DNA of 64,000 nt from Ridgeia piscesae (Eukaryota; Annelida; Polychaeta; Sabellida; Siboglinidae): positions 1 to 64,000 of the forward strand of contig JAODUO010001220.1 in the NCBI GenBank assembly GCA_025642075.2, in the 5' to 3' direction. The translations under genes were made by a program, and so were the position numbers. This document shows, in pieces, positions 12,478 to 25,443 of the stretch. Within the stretch, counting starts at the first letter, position 1. Every line of letters begins with the position of its first letter. The notes under the pieces are model-generated. The model was not told the DNA's origin. It did not search any database and saw only the letters and a program-made list of their open reading frames with translations.

Positions 12478-12785
12478 TTGTAAGATATTTTAGCATCTGA
12501 TGACATAGCCATGTTTGAGACATTAAATTTATTACAAGTAAGCTCAAACAGAGTTACGTATCAGCTCGTTGTGCAGGTAACACTCACATTGACTGGCACA
12601 GCAAAAGTTGCAGAGAAATACTTGTGTGATATTGTTTCATGTTTTGATACACTATACCTCAAGTGAAAATATGCTTAAAAAAGAATCCATTTAATATCAG
12701 AAGATTGACACATGTTTGGCTGGTGTTTGTGGCCAACTTCATGACGACTGGTTGTATATTGATATGTATTGATCAATGCTAATGC

Positions 12786-12983
12786 TCAATAACAAGTTTC
12801 TAACAATATACAAACTTTGTATAGTAAACACAAATGACTAAATCCAAGAGTCACAAGCTCAGATCTGTTGTACTTAGATTGTGTTGCTTGACCATTGTGA
12901 CTGACCACCAGCCTACAGAATGTTCCCGCAACCTTTCCCTTGGTCAAACGTCCAGGATTAATGCAGCAGCAACCAGTGATGTC
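12786..12983 (-). CDS. POLA2: POLA2 exon 18, last coding exon found
   Basis: DITGCCCINPGRLTKGKVAG then TFCRLVVSHNGQAT; human DVLGCVCVNPGRLTKGQVGGTFARLYLRR. Acceptor TTGTTGTTGCCAG. The frame runs on to TGA at 12788-12786, but the last ~30 residues have no resemblance to the usual hydrophobic end. A further splice is possible, for example AATG|GTCAAG, whose phase would fit exon A at 11355. Confidence 0.85.
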   Translation of the reverse strand, partial: DITGCCCINPGRLTKGKVAGTFCRLVVSHNGQATQSKYNRSELVTLGFSHLCLLYKVCILLETCY

Positions 12984-15900
12984 CTGGCAACAACAACAAT
13001 GTCAGTTAGCGATACAACACTTGTTGCCAGTGAATTCATCAGCTGAGAACAACCAATGTAGTTGGCCATACAACAATGTCAGTTAGCTGACAACAACACA
13101 ATGTCAGTTAGCCAGTGACAACAATGTCAGTTAGCTGACAACAACACAATGTCAGTTAGCTGACAACAACACAATGTCAGTTAGCCAGTGACAACAATGT
13201 CAGTTAGCTGACAACAACACAATGTCAGTTAGCCAGTGACAACAATGTCAGTTAGCTGGCAACAACACAATGTCAGTTAGCTGACAACAACACAATGTCA
13301 GTTAGCCAGTGACAACAATGTCAGTTAGCTGACAACAACACAATGTCAGTTAGCCAGTGACAACAATGTCAGTTAGCTGCAACAACACAATGTCAGTTAG
13401 CTGACAACAACACAATGTCAGTTAGCTGACAACAACAATGTCAGTTAGCTGACAACAACACAATGACAGTAAGCCAGTGACAACAATGTCAGTTAGCTGA
13501 CAATAACACAATGTCAGTTAGCTGACAACAACACAATGTCAGTTAGCCAGTGACAACAATATCAGTTAGCTGACAACAACACAATGTCAGTTAGCTGAAA
13601 CAACACATGTCAGTTGAGTGACAACATGTGTGCAACAACCAATGTCAGTTAGCTGACAACAAATGTCAGTTAGCTGACAACAATGTCAGTTAGCTGACAA
13701 CAACACAATGTCAGTTAGCCAGTGACAACAATGTCAGTTAGCTGACAACAACACAATGTCAGTTAGCTGACAACAACACAATGTCAGTTAGCCAGTGACA
13801 ACAATGTCAGTTAGCTGACAACAACACAATGTCAGTTAGCTGACAACAACACAATGTCAGTTAGTGACAACAATGTCAGTTAGCTGACAAACAATGTCAG
13901 TTGCTGACAACAACACAATGTCAGTACTGACAACAATGTCAGTTAGCTGACAACAATGTCAGTTAGCTGACAACAACACAATGTCAGTAGCCAGTGACAA
14001 CAATGTCATTGCTGACAGCAACTGTCAGTTAGCCGTGACAACATCAGTTGTGCAACAACACAATGTCAGTTAGCTGACACAACAATGTCAGTTAGCTGAC
14101 AACAACACAATGTCAGTTAGCCAGTGACAACAATGTCAGTTAGCTGACAACAACACAATGTCAGTTAGCTGACAACAACACAATGTCAGTTAGCCAGTGA
14201 CAACAATGTCAGTTAGCTGCAACAACACAATGTCAGTTAGCTGACAACAACACAATGTCAGTTAGCCAGTGACAACAATGTCAGTTAGCTGACAACAACA
14301 CAATGTCAGTTAGCTGACAACAACACAATGTCAGTTAGCCAGTGACAACAATGTCAGTTAGCTGGCAACAACACAATGTCAGTTAGCTGACAACAACACA
14401 ATGTCAGTTAGCCAGTGACAACAATGTCAGTTAGCTGACAACAACACAATGTCAGTTAGCCAGTGACAACAATGTCAGTTAGCTGGCAACAACATCATGT
14501 TATTTAAACATTTTGTCCAAAGATGTGTTAAACTGCAAGTAAACTTACTTTGATGCAAATGTTGAACAGAGATATCACCTCATTACTATCTACAATCAGG
14601 TTATTCCTCCACAATCCAAACCGTGTCACGTCTTCCATGCGTTAACAGATATTGTTGTATGTGCTTCAAAACATTGCAAAATTTGCTCCAAAGTAAGTAT
14701 ATTTCTTGCTGCCTAACGTGACAGTAATTCAATAAAAATATCAATTTCCCACTCATATGATAATTCATTGTTTTAGTGAACCAAAAATTTGAGGGTCTTG
14801 TGTTACTTGGACCAACATAATCTTGAATGCCTGCTGCTATCCATTTCCCAGTGATGTGCTTTCTGACACTGTTTTAATCAACCAAACATCTTATGTTAGT
14901 GGACCATTCTGGACACACATTACAACTTGCCTTGACAAAGTAGCACAGGTCAGACGGCAGAACGAGGACATTTGGGGTGACGGGAAGACTCCCATATTGC
15001 TCCAGTAGTTCGTAGTCGACATTCACGTCATTGTCGGCAGGGTACAGAGGGTAGTAGCTAAAACAAAGGTCATTGTCATCAGGGTACAGAGGGTAGTAGC
15101 TAAAACAAAGGTCATTGTCATCAGGGTACAGAGGGTAGTAGCTAAAACAAAGGTCATTGTCATCAGGGTACAGAGGGTAGTAGCTAAAACAAAGGTCATT
15201 GTCATCAGGGTACAGAGGGTAGTAGCTAAAACAAAGGTCATTGTCATCAGGGTACAGAGGGTAGTAGCTAAAACAAAGGTCATTGTCATCAGGGTACAGA
15301 GGGTAGTAGCTAAAACAAAGGTCATTGTCATCAGGGTACAGAGGGTAGTAGCTAAAACAAAGGTCATTGTCATCAGGGTACAGAGGGTAGTAGCTAAAAC
15401 AAAGGTCATTGTCATCAGGGTACAGAGGGTAGTAGCTAAAACAAAGGTCATTGTCATCAGGGTACAGAGGGTAGTAGCTAAAACAAAGGTCATTGTCATC
15501 AGGGTACAGAGGGTAGTAGCTAAAACAAAGGTCATTGTCATCAGGGTACAGAGGGTAGTAGCTAAAACAAAGGTCATTGTCATCAGGGTACAGAGGGTAG
15601 TAGCTAAAACAAAGGTCATTGTCATCAGGGTACAGAGGGTAGTAGCTAAAACAAAGGTCATTGTCATCAGGGTACAGAGGGTAGTAGCTAAAACAAAGGT
15701 CATTGTCATCAGGGTACAGAGGGTAGTAGCTAAAACAAAGGTCATTGTCATCAGGGTACAGAGGGTAGTAGCTAAAACAAAGGTCATTGTCATCAGGGTA
15801 CAGAGGGTAGTAGCTAAAACAAAGGTCATTGTCATCAGGGTACAGAGGGTAGTAGCTAAAACAAAGGTCATTGTCATCAGGGTACAGAGGGTAGTAGCTA

Positions 15901-18900
15901 AAACAAAGGTCATTGTCAACAGGGTACAGAGGGTAGTAGCTAAAACAAAGGTCATTGTCATCAGGGTACAGAGGGTAGTAGCTAAAACAAAGGTCATTGT
16001 CATCAGGGTACAGAGGGTAGTAGCTAAAACAAAGGTCATTGTTATCAGGGTACAGAGGGTAGTAGCTAAAACAAAGGTCATTGTCATCAGGGTACAGAGG
16101 GTAGTAGCTAAAACAAAGGTCATTGTCATCAGGGTACAGAGGGTAGTAGCTAAAACAAAGGTCATTGTCAACAGGGTACAGAGGGTAGTAGCTAAAACAA
16201 AGGTCATTGTCATCAGGGTACAGAGGGTAGTAGCTAAAACAAAGGTCATTGTCAACAGGGTACAGAGGGTAGTAGCTAAAACAAAGGTCATTGTCAACAG
16301 GGTACAGAGGGTAGTAGCTAAAACAAAGGTCATTGTCATCAGGGTACAGAGGGTAGTAGCTAAAACAAAGGTCATTGTCAACAGGGTACAGAGGGTAGTA
16401 GCTAAAACAAAGGTCATTGTCATCAGGGTACAGAGGGTAGTAGCTAAAACAAAGGTCATTGTCAACAGGGTACAGAGGGTAGTAGCTAAAACAAAGGTCA
16501 TTGTCATCAGGGTACAGAGGGTAGTAGCTAAAACAAAGGTCATTGTCATCAGGGTACAGAGGGTAGTAGCTGAAACAAAGGTCATTGTCATCAGGGTACA
16601 GAGGGTAGTAGCTAAAACAAAGGTCATTGTCATCAGGGTACAGAGGGTAGTAGCTGAAATAAAGGTCATTGTCATCAGGGTACAGAGGGTAGTAGCTAAA
16701 ACAAAGGTCATTGTCATCAGGGTACAGAGGGTAGTAGCTAAAACAAAGGTCATTGTCAACAGGGTACAGAGGGTAGTAGCTAAAACAAAGGTCATTGTCA
16801 TCAGGGTACAGAGGGTAGTAGCTAAAACAAAGGTCATTGTCATCAGGGTACAGAGGGTAGTAGCTAAAACAAAGGTCATTGTCATCAGGGTACAGAGGGT
16901 AGTAGCTAAAACAAAGGTCATTGTCATCAGGGTACAGAGGGTAGTAGCTAAAACAAAGGTCATCTCTGAAGAACTGTGGTGAACCTTTCATCATTAAATA
17001 AAATCTGTCTTTAAATCAAAGGATCTTTTCAAAATACCAACTGCTCCGGCTGTGACACAAATTCCATGACACATCAGTGACATTGTCTTGTTGGCGCATC
17101 TCGGTGTTGGCATTCTCACACACTAGGTGGCACTGCTGCTGATTATGTCATCACCAGCCAACAGTACCCATGGCTGATCACATTGCAGAACTCTGAATTT
17201 AAGCTCAGCCAATAAAACCATCCACCTGGGCTGTGGTTGGCTTCTGTTCATGTGGTAATAATTTTGGACGATTTCAGCCATATACTGCTTGGGTTACATG
17301 CAATGTTTGGGATGTAGAAGCAAATTATTTGAATACATAAAACCAGGTAAACAGGTCATTAAACGACAATTCCGAGAAATTTTTTATCCGTCTTCAAATT
17401 GGGGTGGGTATATGGGGATTTTGTGCTTCTACACTTTGCGCAGGGACCCACCAGGGCTAGTTTTGCATAGTGAACAGACAGGGTTTGTGAAGATGGGTAG
17501 TTTCAGGTACACAGGATCACTGTTAAACAGCAAAATCATATTTATGACCTATTAAAAACATTCTCCGTGAAACAGGCATCTGACTGACCAACTGACCACA
17601 GCCCCAAATGTTATGTGAAACAATTACCCAGTGTTTTTTAATCAATTTTTATTCTTATCATCTCCTGCAACCTGTGATGTGTAACTTTATCTTCTACCAC
17701 AACTGTGGTGTTAATCCTCAATTACCGGGGTGTCCACAGCTACACGAAGAAAGTCATCCAGATATATACGTCTACATAACTGATCTTTACACAAGATGCT
17801 GTGAACAGGATTTGATGTTTACAGGAAACCACTACCAAGTAGGTAGATTCAGGAAAGACAATTTTATAGTCACCATTTCATCAAAGTACAGAACATTCTT
17901 TCATCCTGTGGATATGTCGTTTTATATAATGAATGGCTCAAAATGGTAATTAGTGTAACTGTTTTGCATTTGGATACTCTAGTTTGTGCTGCTTTAAGTT
18001 CAATTACAGCAACTACTGTGAAATCACCAACAAAGTTAATAATAATAATAATAATAAAGCTTTATTGCCATATTCAACGTGCATTACATGATGAATTGGA
18101 ATGTAGTCTGGCGTTGACTCATATAGTGCCTATATATACAATAAAATGAAATATGGCAAATAAATATAAGATATAAGATATACATTGTACATAATTTGTT
18201 CTTATAAGTGTTTTTTAATATAATAAATAAATAAAGACAAAATTTAAATAATAGATTATCTATTTAACAATAATTGTGGTGTAAACTGGTTAAAACATAA
18301 ATATATATAAAATGTCCTTTAAAATATATATATAAATTAGTAAACATACATTATAAGAGGACTAAAATATCATTAAAAATTATATTTACAATTACAATTT
18401 AATATATAATTTTAAATGATATAGTATATAAGTTACATGACAACCAATGGCTGCTCCAGAATGATGTGCCAAGTGAGGATTTAGAGTCAAGTCAAATTGG
18501 TAAATCTCAGCTATTCCACCTGGTGGTAACCAACGTGTACAAGACTAAGCAGATCTGTTTGACATGTTTGACAGGTGAGGGAACTTTGTCTCATGTATCC
18601 TAGATGGCGCTGCATGTCTTACCTGTGTTGTGTGACCAGGTGCTGCGCCAAGCGGCCAAGACGGTCACCACCAGCTCGACTGAAAACATCACAATGACAA
18701 CTGTAAACGAAACCAACTCTGGCGATGTTTCTCGTGAAATGATTCACATTCACAACTGGCGACAGCATGAGTTACACTGATATTACATGCGGATGACAGG
18801 ATTTTGTTACTGCTTCAAATCACAAATGAAAATTTCTTTAGATAATTTTCTCTAGTCTGATATGCTTATTTCTGTAATACAGGAGCAGTTTCTGTAACGC

Positions 18901-21900
18901 CGTAATCTGATGTCAATTTCTATAGTGATTATGGAAAATCCATAACAGTATACAGCCCTGTTACACCAACCCATGAAATAGCAACTCCACAAATACATCA
19001 TTTATCCACTGGCACTGAAAAAGTAAGAACTGGGGTAATCTAAATAAATAGCTACTTCTGGAACTGAAAAAAGGAAATAACAAAATTACCACATTAGGCA
19101 CTGGAAAAGTAAAAAAAAAAGAATAACTACTTCTGGCATTGAAAAAGGAAATAACTACACATATACAATTTGGTAGGTCAGAAGTCAATGGTCCTGAGGA
19201 TATGAAAAACATGGAAATACAATTCCTTAAAGTTACCATATTAACATATGTTTTACGGTGCTAAAATATGTTAAATACAGCATAGTGCATTGCGTGAGGT
19301 TGAGACAGGAAGTACCTGGAGATCTCTTCCTTGCCGAGGTGGAGGAGCACGTCAGTAGATGTCACTCCAAACACCACGCCATTTATGTTTAACGTGCATG
19401 GGTCAGACATGAAGTGGATTTTCCGCTGCAAAACAAAGCAACAAGCTGAAATTTACCATTTCGTAAACTATGTTAGCTACACGGGGATCTGTACAGATTT
19501 CACGCATAAAATGAGGGTGCAGCATGTTACGAATATAACAAAAGTGAATTCCAACAGCATGCCATTCCAGCACTGAAATTATTCCAGTAATAAGACCTAG
19601 TAAATTGCAGATGCATTTGCAGCATGGCAAGAAAGTGAACGATCAAACTGAAGATAGTCCCGCACACAAACAGGTAACAACAGGGAGGACGACTCCTACC
19701 AATGTTCTCAACAAAACCCTTTCAACCAAGGATTGGTTACATAACTTTTTCAAACTGTTATTTTGTAAATGAGCAGTGTCAAGGCAGCCATCTTGCAAGC
19801 CAAACAAACCAAGTAACTCTTTTCAGTTGTAAATATATCAATATAATTTCCAAAATAATTTTGTGGCAAAAATTAAATGTACAAATGACCTTGATAACTG
19901 ACCTCGAGAATGGAGCCGAACTGAAAGGAGGCTGAGGGTAAACGGGGTCGTGGTGGACATCCCACTGGGATGGCAGCACGACTAGCTCCATGGACAGACT
20001 GGAAACACAACAGAATAACATATACCAGCATGTTGACATTACTGACTAATCCCTCTCAAGAAATGGACAGTTTGTTTGTTTTTTAATATTTTCACTATTA
20101 TACACTTGTATCGTCTGTATCATTGAAATGTCGTTATTTAAATATTCAAACACAAGAGCTGTCTTTTGTGATCATGTCAACATATTCTTCAATAAAATAC
20201 CTTTATGACCTCACTCACACCTGCTGTATCAATACTGATGTACAACAATTGATGACTGGAATACAGTTTATTGACTCTGAGACAAAATAACACCTCAACG
20301 CTTGGAACTTATAAGTAAAACTGTCTAATGAGCAGATAAAATGTACTTACGACTGTGTGCAGTCCGCCATCTTGGCAATGATGGTGAGGAAGAAATCATC
20401 ATAAGTCATTGGAAGCTTCTGGAACCAAGGTATAACATCATTTTGCAGTTAATACCAAACAATGTGCATAGAAACAAAATGACACATGAAAACAACCCCT
20501 GGTTCACATATCAAGCAATTACCAAGTACACTGTATTCTATTTTAACATAAATGTCTGTGTATATGATAAAAACATCTTCTTATTTCACCTTTCCACATT
20601 ATTTTACATACAAATACATAAGAAATTCTACAAACTTTAGTGTTTAAATTCTTCTACAGTAGTTGTACTAGAACAAAGATAAGTAAAATATATTCAATAT
20701 AACACATTTTATGAGATAATCTTACCTCTATATCTGGGTGCCTGCTGTCAACAAATGGCCCGATCTAGAACAAAATATGCAGTCAGATTGTGGTAGACTC
20801 AGATATGAATGGCACTTTTAACAAGATTACTTATACAGGCAATATTTGAACAGATTATCAGTCCATTGTTTTTAATGAGTGGTTTATGAAAGTGATTGTT
20901 GCCGGCATGATGAAAATACTTCTAGTGTTTACTATAGCTTTCATGAAGCCACAATGCGTACAATTTGAAAAAAATTCAATGAAAATATAAAAATTCCATA
21001 AAAAACTATTTTAAGATTTGTGAAAGGTTTTACCAGTATGCAGACATCTGGGGTTTCCTTGGTGAGGTATTTCATGAGGTCTTCGAGTGGTTCATAACTC
21101 AGACAGTCTGATGTAGTGAATGGGCCAGCAGCAATGACTACACTAATGCCACCTGTCGACAGAAACTTATACTAGTGTATATAAAAACACATTACAGCAA
21201 ACCCTTTTAAAATGATTCGACCACTAAGTCTTTAAACCATTTGTTACAAGGAAGGAAGTGATATCTTACATTAAAAAAAATTGTTAAATATAGAAACAGC
21301 AACTGTTAAAACCTTTTAGACTATCATAGTTTGAGTGAAAACGTACAACAAATCAAACTGCATTTTTAATCATAGACACACGCACCAGTCAGCATTACTA
21401 AGAGTGCAACCATTAATGATTCATATCCAGAGCTCGGGTCAATTAAAAAAAAATTGGAATTGATCAATTCAATTCCGGAATTGGAGTGGGAATTGGAATT
21501 GAAAGATTTAGAACTAAATTAATTTAATTGGAATTGAAACATTGTGAATTTTAATTGAATGAAAAGGAATTGAGCATCTCATATTTTTATGATGCTGTGA
21601 ATGATATTTGTCACAGCAATGGGAGTATTGCCAGCTGTGCAGGCAATGGCGATTAGTAACCAGGAAAAGTTGGACAACCACACAATGAAGCTGGTGTTCA
21701 ATCAGTATCCAGCAAATAATCAGTGGCTGAAACTGGTGAATGGGAAGTCAATTAGGTGTGTCCTACTGCCTTGTGTGAAATATCTGCTGGCAGGGGACTG
21801 CTTCAAAGAACCACTAAAATACTAAGCAAATACTAGGGCTAGGTCACAAGAAGCCAGGATGCCTCCAAACCAAGAACTTATATATGTATATCCAGTCCAA

Positions 21901-24900
21901 AGTGTAACCAATTAAGGTCCAAAGATTACCAATGCAAATATAAGCCCAGTGAAGACCAAAGAGACTTGTAGATTGTAACCAGAATGTGACCACTGCAATG
22001 GTGGTAATTGCTAAGTAGTTGACGTCAGAATGAGAGCAAACTCAGTACAGCTGTAGTAGTATTTTAATTATGCAGTGATGCCTGGAGTAAAATGGTTTTC
22101 CTGCAATAAAATGTCACTGAATGAATTATTTTCGTTTACTCATTTCTATGTACTATGTATATGTGATTATGTATGTATATTATATACTGATTATATAATC
22201 ATATAAATACATCACACGTGACACGTTGTATCACCCCTGTATGAACAATAATCATATAAATTTGTGGTTAACTTTTGTTATGGGTATTTGGAGCGGGAAT
22301 TTTAATATGTATTGATTGATTATAAATGGAATTGGAATGAAAAAATTAATTGGAAAATTTAAATTTTAACTGAATAAAACAAATTGCAAGGAATTGGAGC
22401 AGGAACTGGAATTGACTCCAGCCCTGTTCTTATCGCAACCTTTCAAAGCTCTTTGAAAGTGATTTAGGTTAAAATAAAAATTTTTTTTATTTGAGTCGAA
22501 ATAAAACAGAAAATAAATATTTAGGTAGAAATAAAACTACACCTGAGTGTGTGAAGTTAGTGTGTGCAGGTACGTTAACGTTTCCTCCTGGTAGAAATAA
22601 AACTACACCTGAGCGTGTGAAGTTAGTGTGTGCAGGTACGTTAACGTTTCCTCCTGGTAGAAATAAAACTACACCTGAGTGTGTGAAGTTAGTGTGTGCA
22701 GGTACGTTAACGTTTCCTCCTGGTAGAAATAAAACTACACCTGAGTGTGTGAAGTTAGTGTGTGCAGGTACGTTAACGTTTCCTCCTGGTAGAAATAAAA
22801 CTACACCTGAGTGTGTGAAGTTAGTGTGTGCAGGTACGTTAACGTTTCCTCCTGGTAGAAATAAAACTACACCTGAGCGTGTGAAGTTAGTGTGTGCAGG
22901 TACGTTAACGTTTCCTCCTGGTAGAAATAAAACTACACCTGAGTGTGTGAAGTTAGTGTGTGCAGGTACGTTAACGTTTCCTCCTGGTAGAAATAAAACT
23001 ACACCTGAGTGTGTGAAGTTAGTGTGTGCAGGTACGTTAACGTTTCCTCCTGGTAGAAATAAAACTACACCTGAGTGTGTGAAGTTAGTGTGTGCAGGTA
23101 CGTTAACGTTTCCTCCTGGTAGAAATAAAACTACACCTGAGTGTGTGAAGTTAGTGTGTGCAGGTACGTTAACGTTTCCTCCTGGTAGAAATAAAACTAC
23201 ACCTGAGTGTGTGAAGTTAGTGTGTGCAGGTACGTTAACGTTTCCTCCTGGTAGAAATAAAACTACACCTGAGTGTGTGAAGTTAGTGTGTGCAGGTACG
23301 TTAACGTTTCCTCCTGGTAGAAATAAAACTACACCTGAGTGTGTGAAGTTAGTGTGTGCAGGTACGTTAACGTTTCCTCCTGGTAGAAATAAAACTACAC
23401 CTGAGCGTGTGAAGTTAGTGTGTGCAGGTTCGTTAACGTTTCCTCCTGGTAGAAATAAAACTACACCTGAGTGTGTGAAGTTAGTGTGTGCAGGTACGTT
23501 AACGTTTCCTCCTGGTAGAAATAAAACTACACCTGAGTGTGTGAAGTTAGTGTGTGCAGGTACGTTAACGTTTCCTCCTGGTAGAAATAAAACTACACCT
23601 GAGTGTGTGAAGTTAGTGTGTGCAGGTACGTTAACGTTTCCTCCTGGTAGAAATAAAACTACACCTGAGTGTGTGAAGTTAGTGTGTGCAGGTACGTTAA
23701 CGTTTCCTCCTGGTTGGACTTAACAACTGTTAGGGGATCATCAAGGACCACTCGGAACACATTTTATGTCGTCTCTTTCTCTGCTGGCACTGAGGGTGGT
23801 CACTGCCAGAGTGCTTGTCATCCTTTATGTCCCAAATTGAGACGGGTTCGACATTAACGTGATACCCAAGTTACAAGGCATACAGTCGCCAATGTTGAGA
23901 ACCAGGTTTTTACATTAAATATATTATGCAGCCCCGTCTGGGTATAGCAGATGCGCTAACCACTAACCACCCTACTGCATTCCCCATAACAACAATAGTT
24001 TGTAACACTGCTTATTTTCAGAAAAGATGGCACTGTTTTAGAAAACTTGCATTAGTGTGAAATGCAGCTGAAATTTACATCAGCCATAAAACTAATTTTG
24101 TAACCACTAAATGTACTTGATGACCCTACCTGCTTGTGCAGTCTCAGTAGGTTTGGCCAGTGGCAATGGCACTCCCTAAAACAAACACGGTCACGTCACG
24201 TCACAGTCATCAATATTCCCCATTTGTAAGACACATAATATATCAGTTTTGTATTCAGGAATAAATAAATAATGCTGCTGGGATAAAGCAAATGAAGAGT
24301 TAGGTGGGGGGGGGTCAAACTGATTATTCTGAGCCTAATTTTGAAGTCAGAGTTTAAATCACTGTTAAATATGACCTCTATTAAGTTAACGGATATATTT
24401 TCAAGACTGACCTTTTTAAAACATTGGTTGAAACATACATTGATAGTGTGTATGTGTAACTTCTTTATTTCCAAAACTAAATTTTTTTGCATACAAAGTG
24501 TTACCAGCATGTTATCGATATACATTAAATCCTTAACAGCTATATAAATGGTATACATACCTGCAAAAAACACAAACGCAGATATTACACACCAAACGGT
24601 AAGCCACAATTTACAAACCAACTCCCACACACCTGGTATAGCTTGGTTGCCACAAAGGTTTTCCCGGAGCTGTTTATGCCATCAAGAGCCACTATCTGTT
24701 AGAATATATACAAAAACAATCAATAATGATGAAGCCAGCATATAACATCGTAACTGACCAGATTGCAGTTTGCTAACTAATAACCACGATAATTTTCATG
24801 GAAGGTCAGGTATAAACACATTTCATAACTTCCAGTTTCCCAAGCAGTTTAATTCATGACAGAATAAAAAACAATTATTTGTGTCACAGAGAAAAACAGT

Positions 24901-25391
24901 ACAAATTGGGAATTGTAAGTGTAACATAAATTAAATTATACCCAGTTTGATTTGTTGACCAAATTAATTCTAAGACAAAAACAAAACAATATTCAAAAAC
25001 CTTAACAAAAAATTACTTCTTGAACAAAATTATAGAAGAAACTTGATTAACAAAAACTTAAGTCTTCACCTGACCAGGAAAAAGCGAGTATCGCTCGATC
25101 GCTGACAGATCAAGCTGTATATGTCGGCCACCAGATGTCTCTCTTGAGCCTTCGAGAACAATGGATTTGGCGTTGAGTTTTCCATCACTGTCACAGCAGA
25201 GTCGTCCAACCACTGTCACTGTCTCCTAGCAACCACAAAATGTACTTCCATTTTCTTAATCCCGAACAACTAAAATCCTTTTTCATTGTACTTTCTAGTG
25301 AACATTTTTATAGATTCATAAATAGATTTTTTTAATAGAACAGATTCTCAGAACACTCAGTTCATTTTATTTGCTGTTTACAAAATGATAT

Positions 25392-25443
<52 letters not shown>

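Larger units (their letters stand above)
11356..12785. other. Non-coding stretch between POLA2 stop and the left-hand gene
   Basis: AT-rich, no convincing exon seen. It holds a possible POLA2 poly(A) signal (AATAAA, minus, 12477-12472) and a 14-bp stem hairpin at 12032-12068. Open frames at 11335-11670 lack codon patterns or splice context worth calling. Confidence 0.6.

Noticed and set aside
15023..16963. MTFVLATTLCTL repeat frame on the minus strand
   Set aside because: It is the +1 shadow of the POLA2 SYYPLYP frame across the 42-bp array.
17289..18149. Three small plus-strand open frames in POLA2 intron 16
   Set aside because: Unrelated to any recognised family, lacking splice context, and opposite to the gene.
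19890..19912. Donor CTCGAG|GTCAGT for POLA2 exon 14
   Set aside because: It looks good locally but puts exon 15 out of frame; ATCAAG|GTCATT keeps the phase.
21601..21825. 74-codon open frame inside the hAT-like element
   Set aside because: No transposase motif seen and short; probably chance.
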